Origin: Bolinopsis microptera
Lineage: Eukaryota > Ctenophora > Tentaculata > Lobata > Bolinopsidae
Direction: 5' to 3'
DNA length: 64,000 bases
NCBI RefSeq assembly: GCF_026151205.1
Contig: NC_087076.1
Location: 14,245,675 to 14,309,674, forward strand
The notes under the pieces were generated by a model, which ran no database searches, was not told where the DNA came from, and was given only the letters and a program-made list of their open reading frames with translations. A program made the translations under genes and the position numbers. This document shows positions 1 to 13,400 of this stretch, piece by piece. Within the stretch, counting starts at the first letter, position 1; the number at the start of each line of letters is the position of its first letter.

Positions 1-36
1 TCAACATAATATGCATTTTCAAAGATCCAGCAGTCT

Positions 37-1138
37 TCATTTTAATGTCACAGACAGTACAGCACAGTAAGGTTTATCTCCGGTGTGAGTCCGTTTGTGA
101 GCAGTAAGATCGGTCGATCGACTCGATTTATAATCACATAAACTGCAAGAATAAGGTTTTTCTTCGGTGTGTGTCCGTTTGTGACGAGCGAGAGTGCTTG
201 ATCGACTCGATTTATAATCACACAAACTACAAGAATAAGGTTTCTCTCCGGTGTGTGTCCGTTTGTGATGAGCAAGACTGCTCGATTGAGTTGATTTATA
301 ATCACAAAAACTGCAAGAATAAGGTTTCTCTCCGGTGTGTGTCCGTTTGTGAGCAGTAAGATCGCTCGATCGACTCGCTTTATAATCACACAAACTGCAA
401 GAATAAGGTTTTTCTCCGGTGTGTGTTCGTTTGTGAGCAGCGAGATTGCTCAGTTGATTTGATTTATAATCACACAGACTGCAAGAATAAGGTTTCTCTC
501 CGGTGTGTGTCCGTTTGTGATTAGCAACAGTGCTCGAATGACCCGCTTTATAATCACACAAACTGCAAGAATAAAATTTTTCTCCGGTGTGTGTCCGTTT
601 GTGACGAGCAAGATCGCTCGATCGATACGATTTATAATCACACAGACTGCAAGAATATGGTTTTTCTCCGGTGTGTGTTCGTTTCTGTTTTTTCAACTTA
701 TGTTTAGTCCCAGACGGAGTGGTTTCTCCAATAGATAGAGTTTCAGCCTTAATACCACAATCAGACACCGTAGGTATAGGAACAGAAGAAGAATTTCTTT
801 TCGCAGGTCTTACGTTCGATGGTGTTAGCGCAAGATCACAATTATCACACTGAAGTTCTTTATAGTCCAAAGGTTCAGCTTTAGCCAGGACATCACCGAA
901 AATCCTGACATCCTCCATCTTTGCAACTTCACCTACTTGGTTGAGGTTTTCTGAACCAGTTTCAAACTGACTACATAGCACGGCTTCAGCTTTCAGTTTG
1001 TTTTTTTTCGTCGTTTTCTTCCAATTTACAAGTGCAGGCTGATGTTGGCCAGGTTGAAGTAGGGTAAACTGGTTGGGCGTCTGTCATCTCCTCTTTAATA
1101 TCAACCCCCTCGAACTTTTCTGTTTTTTCAAGTGACAT
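37..1138 (-). CDS. C2H2 zinc-finger protein, frame broken twice
   Basis: Probable sequence-specific DNA-binding transcription factor. Seven near-identical C2H2 fingers (pattern [10 protein letters not shown]...[13 protein letters not shown], linker TGEKP) follow an acidic N-terminus with short IKEE/KAEP-type patches. The open frame begins only at 981. A better start is the ATG at 1138, whose frame (about 50 codons, rich in K and E) runs into a stop just after an 8-base homopolymer at 1001-1008; one base fewer there would join it to the finger frame. At the other end the frame stops at 37 after a GDKPY linker, but another frame at about 2-55 encodes an eighth finger with correct C-x2-C-x12-H spacing, so the gene probably continues past the window edge. 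The single open frame has no introns. Sequencing indels, a segregating null allele and a young pseudogene all fit. Family assignment is sure; integrity is not. Confidence 0.85.
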
Positions 1139-2665
1139 TCCTGATAGAAATTTTTGTATGAATGTTTGTTAAGTCTTCGACAAACAGAATTAAAAATAAC
1201 AAGATTATTATATAATTATATTATTATTTAAACTGTGGAGTTCCTAGCTGTTAGCGTTTTTACTTTATGGCGACAGTAGTGAAAAATAGGAGTGGCGTGC
1301 CACACCCTCTGCTCTGTAATCAATGAAATTTTGCGAAACGTTCAGAAATTCTAAGTTTGACCCATATCTATATTCTCTGAAATTTGTGTGAAATTCTGAC
1401 ACGAATTACGTAAGTTATTAATGGGTTGAGTGTGGGTAGTTACGTTTGGGCCACTCTGTATAATCAAATTGTATTTAGCAATAATAACCAAAAATTGAGT
1501 ACACTTTAAAGTTTGCAATATCGGTCAAATATTTTATTTTGGGATAACCGACAAGATTTTGCAAGTTATCGAAAATAAAATGAAGTAAAACTGCTCGTGC
1601 TGATTTAAATCAGGATTTTCTCCCTTTTTCATACAATTCATTGGTTGCGAGATTTTACAACATTGTCTAAGTTAGGTCTCGACTAAGACTCTCAGATAAT
1701 ACAAGTTATCATTCCACGTAAATAAAATAATGAGTTGATTTAGGGCCAAAGTCAAACCGCGATTTATTTACGAATTCATACTTGGGCCATCAATTAATAT
1801 GTTAATTAATAACATTGGCAAGATGAAAAATTCGTATTTTGACAATCTCTAGTGGTCCAAGATTTTCAAAATCGAATAAAGAATGTTCAAAGGCCTATCT
1901 CAAAACTCTGTCCCGAGTATCTCTTCTAGCATGCGATGGGGTGGCATGTGTCTCAATAGGATATTACAAAATATACATTAATTTCTAATATGTTTAAAAT
2001 CATAATATTACGGTATTATAATTCAACAATATCAATAAAATATTATCCCTAGAAGATCCTTAATTTTTAAGAGTATAATATAATATTTTCTGAGCATAAT
2101 ATAATATTTTTTGAGTATATACAGTATATATATAATATATAATATAATGTTCCCAGTAAATTTAATGAGTAAATGCAAAATGATGTACCACAATATATTT
2201 TATAAAGTTATAACAATGAGACCATTGAGTACAATTTACAAAATTATCAACATTTAAAATTTAAATTTTCGGTATCAAACATCAAACTTAAATGATAGGG
2301 AAAAAAAACAGATGAAAACACGATAGAAATAACTGTACTAAATTATAGTCAAAGTAAAATATAAATCCAGAAATAATTGTAATTTTTGAAACATCTATGT
2401 TTATAAATTATCAAAAAATTGAGAATAATAATAATTGATAGACATTATAGTTTTGAATCCCTTTAAGTTTGAGCAGTTTTTCATCAAATTATAATTCATG
2501 AGTCGTGAAAGGACGTCATGTTTCTACTTAAAATAACTTAATAAACCGAGGGGAGATTGACCGAATTTGTTTTTACACGTGACAGCTATCCCCGGTTTCG
2601 ATTGGTCAATGCTGGAAACTGATTGGCTCATCTTCCCATCTGTATTATTCAGATCGATTTAATAT
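1139..2665. other. AT-rich intergenic region
   Basis: No supportable gene. The stretch is strongly AT-rich, with a cryptic repeat of ATAATATAATATT-like words at about 2060-2150 that includes an alternating TA run. It separates the 5' end of the zinc-finger gene from the 3' end of the F-box gene. Confidence 0.6.
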
Positions 2666-3877
2666 TCAGTAATCCGTGTCTATCCTGACATTCACGCGCA
2701 GTTCTTTAAGTTCCCTTAAAAATGAATGGCTTCCAAACATGCTGTTCCTCATAGGTTCAAGTGGTAATGTTATTTTCTTTAGCTTTTTCAACGACATTAT
2801 TTTGCTCATATAATCAAAATATTGACATGGTTCAAATCTGCGGTTCATGGGATGATCGTCTGTTAATATAGTGAGACTCTCAACGTTCACCATGGATCTA
2901 AACAAGCTCAATACAACATTTTCATCGTGTTCCCTGATTCCACCATTTTGGCAGATCTCATACATTGTTACACATTTCAACTTCTCCATGATCAGCCCAG
3001 CGGGGACTGGTAGTGTCATGATGGATGTTGGGAAATGTAGCTCTTCAAGGGTGCCATGATAGGCGGTGAAGATAAACGGGAAAATAGCCGGTTTAAGTTT
3101 ATAGCATCGGGTAAGATCTAGAACCTTCATCTTACAGCCTCGTAAGTGCTCAACTATGGATAGCCCCGAAAATAATCCAGCTCTCGATAATTTGAGTTTT
3201 TGTAACGTCATGCAGCTTGATTTAAGAATATGACTCAAAGAGGATTCCTTTATCCACTTGTTTGTAATTGAAAGTTGGTGCAGGTTTGAAGGAAATGGAA
3301 ACGGTGGAACCTCATCCTCTGGATCTATTTTGAAAATGCCTAAGCAATTATCGATGGACAATTTATCAAGATTAGGACACAATTCCACTATAGCCCTATA
3401 GCGAAGTTTAACAGTGCTCACCAATGGAGGGCCCCCAAAAACTTTGGTTTTATCGGATATGTTAAATGGTGTAGATATCTTCGATAATATCAACTCAGAA
3501 ACTATCTCTTCTGTACAATACAAGGCCTGAACAAAATTGAAGACACTCTGTCCGATTTGAACTACACCCTCATCTCTAGGATATTTGTCAGCTTTATGAT
3601 ATTCAGTGGTCGTGAACAAACTTAGTTTTGGTCTACGAAATATCATCGAGTTTGTCAGTGTAAACCATCTTTTGCAGACCAATTGGACATGGACTGATCG
3701 AAGAGTCTCTCTAGTAATAAACGAAAATATTAGTCTCAAGCAGTCATCGTTAAGCAAATGAATGGAAATTCTTTCGATGTCGTCTGCTTTACTGTCAACA
3801 GTGTTCACGATCGATCCGATGAAAGTTAAGGCTTCGTCCAAAACAATGCGATCATTGTTTGAAACAATATCTTCCAT
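2666..3877 (-). CDS. F-box protein with degenerate leucine-rich repeats
   Basis: Likely substrate receptor of an SCF (Skp1-Cullin1-F-box) ubiquitin ligase. The 403-residue frame is uninterrupted. An F-box lies at about residues 40-85 (LNDDCLRLIFSFITRETL...VCKRWF, the usual L-I-F...C-K-W signature). The rest contains irregular leucine-rich repeats (LRGCKMKVLDLTRCYKLKP, LDKLSIDNC), as in FBXL proteins. I chose the ATG at 3877; the frame extends one codon upstream only as TTG. No intron is needed. The substrate cannot be inferred. Downstream lies the AT-rich spacer; upstream (3878-4409) I see no gene before the next minus-strand gene ends. Confidence 0.75.
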   Translation of the reverse strand: MEDIVSNNDRIVLDEALTFIGSIVNTVDSKADDIERISIHLLNDDCLRLIFSFITRETLRSVHVQLVCKRWFTLTNSMIFRRPKLSLFTTTEYHKADKYPRDEGVVQIGQSVFNFVQALYCTEEIVSELILSKISTPFNISDKTKVFGGPPLVSTVKLRYRAIVELCPNLDKLSIDNCLGIFKIDPEDEVPPFPFPSNLHQLSITNKWIKESSLSHILKSSCMTLQKLKLSRAGLFSGLSIVEHLRGCKMKVLDLTRCYKLKPAIFPFIFTAYHGTLEELHFPTSIMTLPVPAGLIMEKLKCVTMYEICQNGGIREHDENVVLSLFRSMVNVESLTILTDDHPMNRRFEPCQYFDYMSKIMSLKKLKKITLPLEPMRNSMFGSHSFLRELKELRVNVRIDTDY

Positions 3878-4409
3878 CAAAGTACCGGGTAAATTGAGCC
3901 CAAATACTCAGCGATCATCTCTCCTCCTTATAGCATCTACCTGTGGTGGTATGTTAGAGATGATTTCATGTATGTACATCAGAGTTCAACTACAATCATC
4001 TAGGAAGTTAAGTATAAAGTACCACTTCAACTTTCTGGATCTTAGTTTAATATCAAATTTTAGATTTGTCTGTGTTAATGGAATAATTGATGTCCCCCGG
4101 CCCCGCCCCACGTGTCTACTGTCTAAATCATACTGCATTAAAACAAGTTGGTGAATAGAACTGCTCACATAATATCATTATTTACATTGTGTATACAGCA
4201 GTAGTGATTACCAAAAAGACAAAACTGTTAGAAGGGAGCATATGAAATAGGAAGTAGAAAGGCATTCGGAGAAGTAAAATGTCATAACAAACCAAAACTT
4301 TTGAGTTTAAATATTACGGATTCTATCAAAATGGATAAATTCACTTAAAATCTGACCTAGTCATTGGTCGATTTGTGCAAATAATAATAGTTTTAACAAA
4401 CAGATGGTT

Positions 4410-7400
4410 TTAATCAAACCGGGAATCAGTGGTTATGATAACGTCATCCGAACAGTTCATCAAGGCAGGGACCTGATAAGTTGTCTCGCCTAACGGAGAA
4501 GACAAGGTCTCTGACGGCGAAACAGCCGTCTCAACAAAAGTTCTGTCTCCGACTGGAGACGAAGGAAAGTCTGTGTCTCTTTCAGGAGAGGAGGCGGTGG
4601 AGGAAGAGTCTCTGATTGGAGACGTTTGAAATTGTCCGTCCCTGAGTCTTGATGCAGAAGTTGGGAACTCTTGATTATTTGAACTTAATTTTGGATAGTG
4701 TGGGCTAGTTCCAGGTTTGGAAGAGGGTGAGGGAGGTACACTCGTCTGAGAAGATCTGGAGTTACATGGTGGTTGATTTGTTTGAACTGCATCATCTCGA
4801 TATTTCCGGTGAGGCCGGCCTTTTCGAAGTTTCCTCTGGTTCGTCCTTGCTCGAGGTTTCACATCGTTCTGAAAAATAGAAATTATTAATCTGAAGAAGA
4901 AACCATTATTTATCAGTCTGCAATATTTAAATGTGGCACCTCTTCGGCTCTTCTAATAAACTCAAACACAGAATACAGATTTAACTTGTCTAGTTATACC
5001 TACGAAACATATCGCTCAACATAGGATATAACGAACTACTCACAGGGTTGTGTCCCTTGTGTTTCTTAATGTTGTGGGACCTAAAGCCGCTTGCTGTGGC
5101 GTACTTTTTACCACATATCCTACACTTGAACCACTCGTCCGGCGTGTGGACCCTCTCGTGTCTCCGTAACTGGGCTGTGTTAAGGTTGTCATACACCATG
5201 TGCCATTAGAATGTAGGAGGAAACAGTTGGTATCAGATAATATGGTAAAGACTCAATTATAATAAAGTTGTATGGAATATCGAGTGAATGTCTAGGTTCT
5301 CCTCCTGTTTTCGTCATAGTATGCTCCGTTGCATAGAATGGTAAACAATACAATAACGTTAAGACATAAAGGAACTTGATACATCATTTACTAACAAAGC
5401 TAGATCAAAGGAGGATCATATAAAAAGTAATTATTGAACCTAGCAACACCTGTTGAAGAAAGTAAAGAACAAAATACAGATTATTGCCTTTTTAATGTAA
5501 CAGACCTAATTCTTAAGTCAATTGTTACGCAATAACAGCTCTGAATATATCAGCACTGAAACTCTTGTTAAAATTCAGATTTCTATCTCGTGCCAAAATA
5601 TCTTGTTTGGTTTGTTTACGAACCTTGAGTATTGAAGCGATCATTGCAGACGACACATTTGAACTTGCGTTTATTCTCCTGATTCAGCATGTGGTTCAGT
5701 AACCCCTGGTTCCTTGTAAAACTCTCTCCGCAGTACGGACACACGAATATCCGGGTCTTGCCACAACTGTGGCTTTCAAAACTTGCCACTGTCTTGAAGG
5801 AAGCCACACATTCCTTGCATTTGTAGCAGATATGATCAGGTTCTTTCAGCCTACCACAACTCAAGCATTTCTCCTCCTTTTTGTGGATCTTTTTGATGTG
5901 ATCTCGGAGAGAAGTGCCTCTGGCGAAGGATTTATCACAATAGCAGCAAATAAACTGTTTCTCGTTGTGAGTAGCAGTGTGATTTTTGAGACAGTAGGTG
6001 GTTTTAAACCCTCTCAGACAGACCCCGCACGTGTACAGTCCCTTGTGTTTAACCAGGTTGTGATCCCGCAGTTTAGTCGGGCTGGAGAATATCTTGTTGC
6101 AGTCTCTGCAGAATGTCTGGGAGTAGTAGACGGGGTTGTGATCTGTATTCTCTGGAGGAGGGAGGTGTTCCTCGTAGTGTGTCCTCTGGGCTCCTTCTAT
6201 TGGCAGCAGCTCCTCGGGGGAGTCGCCGGGCTGGGATTATAATCAGTTAATTATATTACAGTTTTTGGAATCGTTATATTATTACGCTTTAAGATTTCGG
6301 AGCCTTTGAATCTTTTACATTTGTGATTTTTTTGTTGGTACGGGGTTTACTGGCTTCGCCTGAATATGACCTCTTTTTACGTCACAGACTGCAACATGAT
6401 ACCTTGTCGACGAAGAACGTAACGTTTAAAAGTTAAAATGTAATTTAAAACAGGAAGTCAAATAATGTCCCGTATTACCCCTTAGTTCCATGGCCAAATA
6501 ATACGGTAAAATAATTCGGGCAAATTTTATTTGTGAAATAAATTTATTCGGGTGACATGTTCCATGCCCAAATAATTTGCGTGCGGAAATCGATACGCGT
6601 ATTGGTTGCGTCGGGTGAGATCTAGACTGCGACCACCTAAGTTTAAATTAGGATGAAAATTACGTAAACATCACGTAAACTAGTGTAACAACCAATGTGC
6701 AGAAGCAAATTAGTGTCCTTCATATATTTTCTATAAACTTTTTTGTGTAAATTTAAGAAAATAGGGTTGACATATCTAAATTAAGTTGTTTGAACTTTCA
6801 TAGTCAAGAATAATTCCTTCGCAATTAACATGTTTGACCAACTTAAATTAATATAAAGATATAAGGACTGGGGAGGGGATCATGTTTTGTGTCCGTTTTT
6901 GTCCGTTCGGTACCCTATATTTTCAAAACGGACAAAAAGTAGGGCGGACAAGAACGGAACAAAAACAGACAAGAATGTTGTGGAAATAACATTTAGATGC
7001 TTCCTCCTCCTCTTCCTCAGTCCTCCTCAGTCCTCCTCCTCCTCCTCCTCAGTCCTCCTCGTCCTTAGTCCTCCTCGTCCTCCTTCTCAGTCCTCCTCGT
7101 CCTTCGTCCTCCTTCTCAGTCCTCCTTGTCCTCCTCGTCCTCCTCGTCCTCGTCCTCCTCCTGAGTCCTCCTCCTCCTGAGTCCTTCTCCTCCTAAGTCC
7201 TCCTCATCCTCAGTCCTCCTCCTCCTCAGTCCTACTCGTCCTTAGTCCTCTTCCTCCTCCCCCTTCTTCTCAGTCCTCCTCCTCCTCTTCCTCAGTCCTC
7301 CTCAGTCATCCTCCTCAGTTCTCCTCAGTCGTCCTAAGTATCAGATAATAAAACATTGGTTCTTGGGAACCCGAAAATGACTCACTGCAGCTCCTCAATA

Positions 7401-10400
7401 AAATGGCTAATCGTGTAATCGATGTGTAGTGTAATAGCGTTGTTATCATTAGTGTTATGATGATATGCGTTAGGTAATCCCAGAAACATTTAGGACAACG
7501 AAATGCAATTATAGTATTGATTACAACCGCAGCGACTATATTATTTGAGTGAAATTTAAAAAATTCGTGCGCAAGTTCACGAATTTTTTTAGCCCGAATA
7601 TTTCAGTCGAAGCGAAAAATGTGGGTTAAAAATTCGGGCAAATTTTATTTGGGTGAAAAATTTGAGTGAAAATTCGGGCATGGAACTTAGGGGTTATGTT
7701 ACCTGCTCAAGGCTGTGAATCAGGAGATGATTCAGCCCCTTTAGTTCAACTGATCGTTTTGTTTAACTTGTATTATTATATACTGTTCATGAAGAGCTAG
7801 CCTCTAATTTTCGAGCTTTTAGAGCATTTATATTGTTTTTTTGAGCTTTCAGAGGCAAGCTTTGGGCGGGCGAGGTATAGTTCGCATGCACTCTATCAGG
7901 CACCTATATTTAAATTATTTCAAGACCCCTATTTTGTAGCAGCCTGATTGTTGTTGTTGTTTGGGTTGTTTACCTGCTCATTGTGAGGTATGTGGTATGT
8001 GACTTGGTCCTGATTTTGTTCACTCCCCACCACCAGCACAGACTCTGAAATTGCACTGAATATTGTCGAATATTTTACGTTTTTCTGTGGAAAATCATTA
8101 ACAATAATTACCGAAGGGAGGTTCCATTGGGCCAGGTAGCGATAGTTGTAAGACAGCCGAGTGCTGAGGTTTGTTACGTAGATATCTATTGTTAATAATA
8201 GTGAGTGCTAGTAGGAGGTCCTCCCTTGGACCGAGGTCCCGGAGAAAAGGCTCCCTGTCCTATTGGGGGTCAGATACCACCGACCACACAAGAAGGAAGA
8301 AGAAAAACATTTAGTAATTAGCATATCATTACTTTGCATTCAACGTTAAAAATCGACACATTTCATATGTGAATCAGAAAGTCAGGAAATCAGACAGTTA
8401 GGGATAAAAGGGCCTACTTTTCAAATCATTGTCATTAGCTCTTGATAATAATTTAACCTCCTTAAACTCTGAATATTTAATGTTCAACGTCGAATTTTTA
8501 GTCTAAAATCGTTGATTTTAGACAAGGAATAGGTCTTGAATAGTGAATAAAGTATCTATATCTTGAAAGCAATAACAAGAATTGCGCCCGTTGTTTCGTT
8601 TTGGCGGACGCTAGATTTCCATTTCACTATAACTATTAATATAAGCTCTAATCAGCTCACCTTATAATATTAATAATAATATTGAACCATCAGTACACTA
8701 CGCGTGCCACGTTCAAGTTGGGCTTATTACAAAATATTATACATTACTAGTATACATTAAAATACGCTCGTGCGCCGCGCATTCATTGACCACAGACTGG
8801 CTATACACCACATCTCCGCAAGCAATCCCCGTGCGCGTGCGCGCGGCAAGTTGACATGGTAACGAACGGAAGCAAGTAAGTACGTAAGGAACACGACATA
8901 TATTTGACCCACCTACTGCAATCCCCAAAATCCACGTTTTTCTGCAAAAACGTCCATTCGTAACCTTTCACTATTGCCTTTTTTCAAAAGGGTGAAAAGG
9001 AAAAAATTCAGGCGATTTTCATAGAAAGGAGGGTCTGCTTTTAATAAAATAGAAATGAACCCTTGTGACCAGCAAAAATACTCTCTAGGAATTCCATGAA
9101 ATACAGTGGATCTCACGTGGATTGTTTCGTCTTGCTAGCTTATATCATGCTTACAGCAGGTATTTTGGTGATCGTTAATATCAAATTATAATGTAATATA
9201 TACATATTTTCTATGATCACGATTAACATGCGTACTACATTTTGTGGGTTTTCAATTTTCGTGATAAGGTTTCCAAACTAATTCAATGTATCAAAAGTTT
9301 CAATACGTTCTCAAACAGGTGTGACCACAGCAGCAGAATACGAATTTAAACACGAAACAGGCCAATCAAAACATGACGGAGGAGCAACATCAGGATACTT
9401 CTACACACTGGTGGGTAGCGAGGGTGAAACGGGAGAGCACGACTGTGTAGGAGACAGAGCAGGGGCCAGCTCTTGTACTGTGACTGATGAGAAGAATATT
9501 GGGGATCTGCAGGGGGTTAGGATACGGAACAGCGGAGAAGACTCCTGGACCTTTGTCAAGATGGAGGTGGAGATAGACGGGGTGGTGTGGGGAGTCTGGG
9601 AGGGCTCCCTTCAAGTGGATGATTATAAGACAAAAGATATAACTTTTACACGAACAGGTAAATTGTGTGCCAGAAGTCTTACCATGGCCTGGTAGATAGG
9701 GGCCTCACTAAATTGGGTAGATAGGGGCCTCACTAAATTGGGGGGGGGGGGGGGGGGCAACCATATTAAAGTATATTAAAATGTAGGATTTTTCCCGATT
9801 TTGACCCGGGGATATACTTTAATATACTTTAATATACCTACAATATACTTATATATCCCTATCTCCTTGGAGGCCTATATCAAAAATTGTTGCCCAAAAT
9901 AAGCTTGAAATGCAATTCTTAATCGATTCCAAAAAGTTTTTGAAAAAATATTGAAAACTGATGGAGTTATTTCAATTTTAATGGAGTCATTTTGGCTAGT
10001 ATTCCGAACTGAGATATTATGTGCAATTTTCCCAATTTTGTTCATGGAGGTCTTTTTACTTAGTATCCACTATATTCAACAAACACTGAGTTATATCTTT
10101 CACATAGAGTTAGTCTCATTAAAAAATATTGAAATTTCATCGAATTTGGGTAAAAGCGAATTTGGGCAAAAGCGTATGCCCAAATATGGGCATATTTTTT
10201 AAAGCTCATAACTCAGCCAATTTTTGACCAATCTGGATGGAAATTCATGTACTAGTCCTAAAACAGGCTTATCTTGCGAATCTGAGTGAAAAATATAGTT
10301 CATCATGTAAATCTTAACGAAGAATATAAATCTTCTAATTGTAGGTATATATTAAAGTATATTAAAATGTAGGATTTTTTCCGATTTTGACCCGGGGATA

Positions 10401-13400
10401 TACTTTAATATACTTTAATATGGTTGGCCCCCCCCCCCCCCCGCCCCCCAAATTGGGTAGATTGGGGCCTCACTAAATTGGGTAGATAGGGGCCTCACTA
10501 AATTGGGTAGATAGGGGCCTCACTAAATTGGGTAGAAAGGGGCCTCACTAAATTGGGTAGATAGGGGCCTCACTAAATTGGGTAGATAGGGGCCTCACTA
10601 AATTGGGTAGATAGCTATAGGGGCCTCACTAAATTGGGTAGATAGGGGCCTCACTAAATTGGGTAGATAGGGGCCTCACTAAATTGGGTAGATAGGGGCC
10701 TCACTAAATTGGGTAGAAAGGGGCCTCACTAAATTGGGTAGATAGGGGCCTCACTAAATTGGGTAGATAGGGGCCTCACTAAATTGGGTAGATAGGGGCC
10801 TCACTAAATTGGGTAGATAGCTATAGGGGCCTCACTAAATTGGGTAGATAGGGGCCTCACTAAATTGGGTAGATAGGGGCCTCACTAAATTGGGTAGATA
10901 GGGGCCTCACTAAATTGGGTAGATAGGGGCCTCACTAAATTGGGTAGAAAGGGGCCTCACTAAATTGGGTAGATAGGGGCCTCACTAAATTGGGTAGATA
11001 GGGGTCTCACTATATTGGGTAGATAGGGGCCTCACTAAATTGGGTAGATAGGGGCCTCACTAAATTGGGTAGATAGGGGCCTCACTAAATTGGGTAGATA
11101 GGGGCCTCACTACATTGGGTAGATAGGGGCCTCACTAAATTGGGTAGATAGGGGCCTCACTAAATTGGGTAGATAGGGGCCTCACTAAATTGGGTAGATA
11201 GGGGCCTCACTAAATTGGGTAGAAAGGGGCCTCACTAAATTGGGTAGATAGGGGCCTCACTAAATTGGGTAGATAGGGGCCTCACTAAATTGAGTAAATA
11301 GGGGCCTCACTAAATTGGGTAGATAGGGGCCTCACTAAATTGGGTAAATAGTGGCCTCACTAAATTGGGTAGATAGGGGTCTCACTAAATTGGGTAGATA
11401 GGGGCCTCACTAAATTGGGTAGATAGGGGCCTCACTAAATTGGGTAGATAGGGGCCTCACTAAATTGGGTAGATAGGGGCCTCACTAAATTGGGTAGATA
11501 GGGGCCTCACTAAATTGGGTAGATAGGGGCCTCACTAAATTGGGTAGAAAGGGGCCTCACTAAATTGGGTAGATAGGGGCCTCACTAAATTGGGTAGATA
11601 GGGGCCTCACTAAATTGGGTAGATAGGGGCCTCACTAAATTGGGTAGATAGGGGCCTCACTAAATTGGGTAGATAGGGGCCTCACTAAATTGGGTAGATA
11701 GGGGCCTCACTACATTGGGTAGATAGGGGCCTCACTAAATCGGGTAGATAGGGGCCTCACTAAATTGGGTAGATAGGGGCCTCACTAAATTGGGTAGATA
11801 GGGGCCTCACTAAATTGGGTAGAAAGGGGCCTCACTAAATTGGGTAGATAGGGGCCTCACTAAATTGGGTAGATAGGGGCCTCACTAAATTGGGTAGATA
11901 GGGGCCTCACTAAATTGGGTAGATAGGGGCCTCACTACATTGGGTAGATAGGGGCCTCACTAAATTGGGTAGATAGGGGCCTCACTAAATTGGGTAGAAA
12001 GGGGACTCACTAAATTGGGTAGATAGGGGCCTCACTAAATTGGGTAGATAGGGGCCTCACTAAATTGGGTAGATAGGGGCCTCACTAAATTGGGTAGATA
12101 GGGGCCTCACTAAATTGGGTAGATAGGGGCCTCACTAAATTGGGTAGATAGGGGCCTCACTAAATTGGGTAGATAGGGGCCTCACTAAATTGGGTAGAAA
12201 GGGGCCTCACTAAATTGGGTAGATAGGGGCCTCACTAAATTGGGTAGATAGGGGCCTCACTAAATTGGGTAGATAGGGGCCTCACTAAATTGGGTAGATA
12301 GCTATAGGGGCCTCACTAAATTGGGTAGATAGGGGCCTCACTAAATTGGGTAGATAGGGGCCTCACTAAATTAGGTAGATAGGGGCCTCACTAAATTGGG
12401 TAGATAGGGGCCTCACTAAATTGGGTAGAAAGGGGCCTCACTAAATTGGGTAGATAGGGGCCTCACTAAATTGGGTAGATAGGTGTCTCACTATATTGGG
12501 TAGATAGGGGCCTCACTAAATTGGGTAGATAGGGGCCTCACTAAATTGGGTAGATAGGGGCCTCACTAAATTGGGTAGATAGGGGCCTCACTACATTGGG
12601 TAGATAGGGCCTCACTAAATTGGGTAGATAGGGGCCTCACTAAATTGGGTAGATAGGGGCCTCACTAAATTGGGTAGATAGGGGCCTCACTAAATTGGGT
12701 AGATAGGGGCCTCACTAAATTGGGTAGATAGGGGCCTCACTACATTGGGTAGATAGGGGCCTCACTAAATTGGGTAGATAGGGGCCTCACTAAATTGTGT
12801 AGATAGGGGCCTTACTAAATTGGGTAAATAGTGGCCTCACTAAATTGGGTAGATAGGGGCCTCACTAAATTGGGTAGATAGGGGCCTCACTAAATTGGGT
12901 AGATAGTGGCCTCACTAAATTGGGTAGATAGGGGCCTCACTAAATTCGGTAGATAGGGGCCTCACTAAATTGGGTAGATAGGGGCCTCACTACATTGGGT
13001 AGATAGGGGCCTCACTAAATTGGGTAGATAGGGGCCTCACTAAATTGGGTAGATAGTGGCCTCACTAAATTGGTTCTTCCTCTGCAGTAATTCCTTCAGA
13101 TACAAAATAGTAGAAATTACTCTGAGGCACTCTAAATACAATGGCTGCCATTGCATTTGATATTATCATCACTATTTACATCACATTATCTAATTTCAGC
13201 TGCTCAATACAAGATTACTTACTCAATATGGGACGACAGTAACGCAAGGACAAGAGACCCCCAGTACGTTAAAATCAAAGGAACAAAGGGGGAGACGAAC
13301 GAAAATCTGTGTGATGAAAATTTTGATGTAACAAACCAAGATGTGGCGTGTGTTTTTATAAGTGATGTCAACATCGGGGATTACGAATGTGTGTCTTTGA

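Noticed and set aside
4410..6240. Separate small zinc-finger genes at 4410-4862, 4990-5199 and 5616-5864
   Set aside because: Splice phases and the reconstructed sixth finger show that these are exons of one gene.
6887..7180. 97-residue serine/proline-rich frame
   Set aside because: Produced by the TCC-rich simple repeat.
7703..7738. Possible 36-nt microexon of the zinc-finger gene (ends GAGCAG before GTAACA)
   Set aside because: Neighbouring exons already join in phase without it and no good acceptor precedes it.
9951..10202. 83-residue frame inside the G/C-capped element
   Set aside because: AT-driven composition, no domain signature; likely chance.
9692..13072. CRISPR-like regular array
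   Set aside because: Units are contiguous 25-mers with no unique spacers, in an animal intron; it is a minisatellite.
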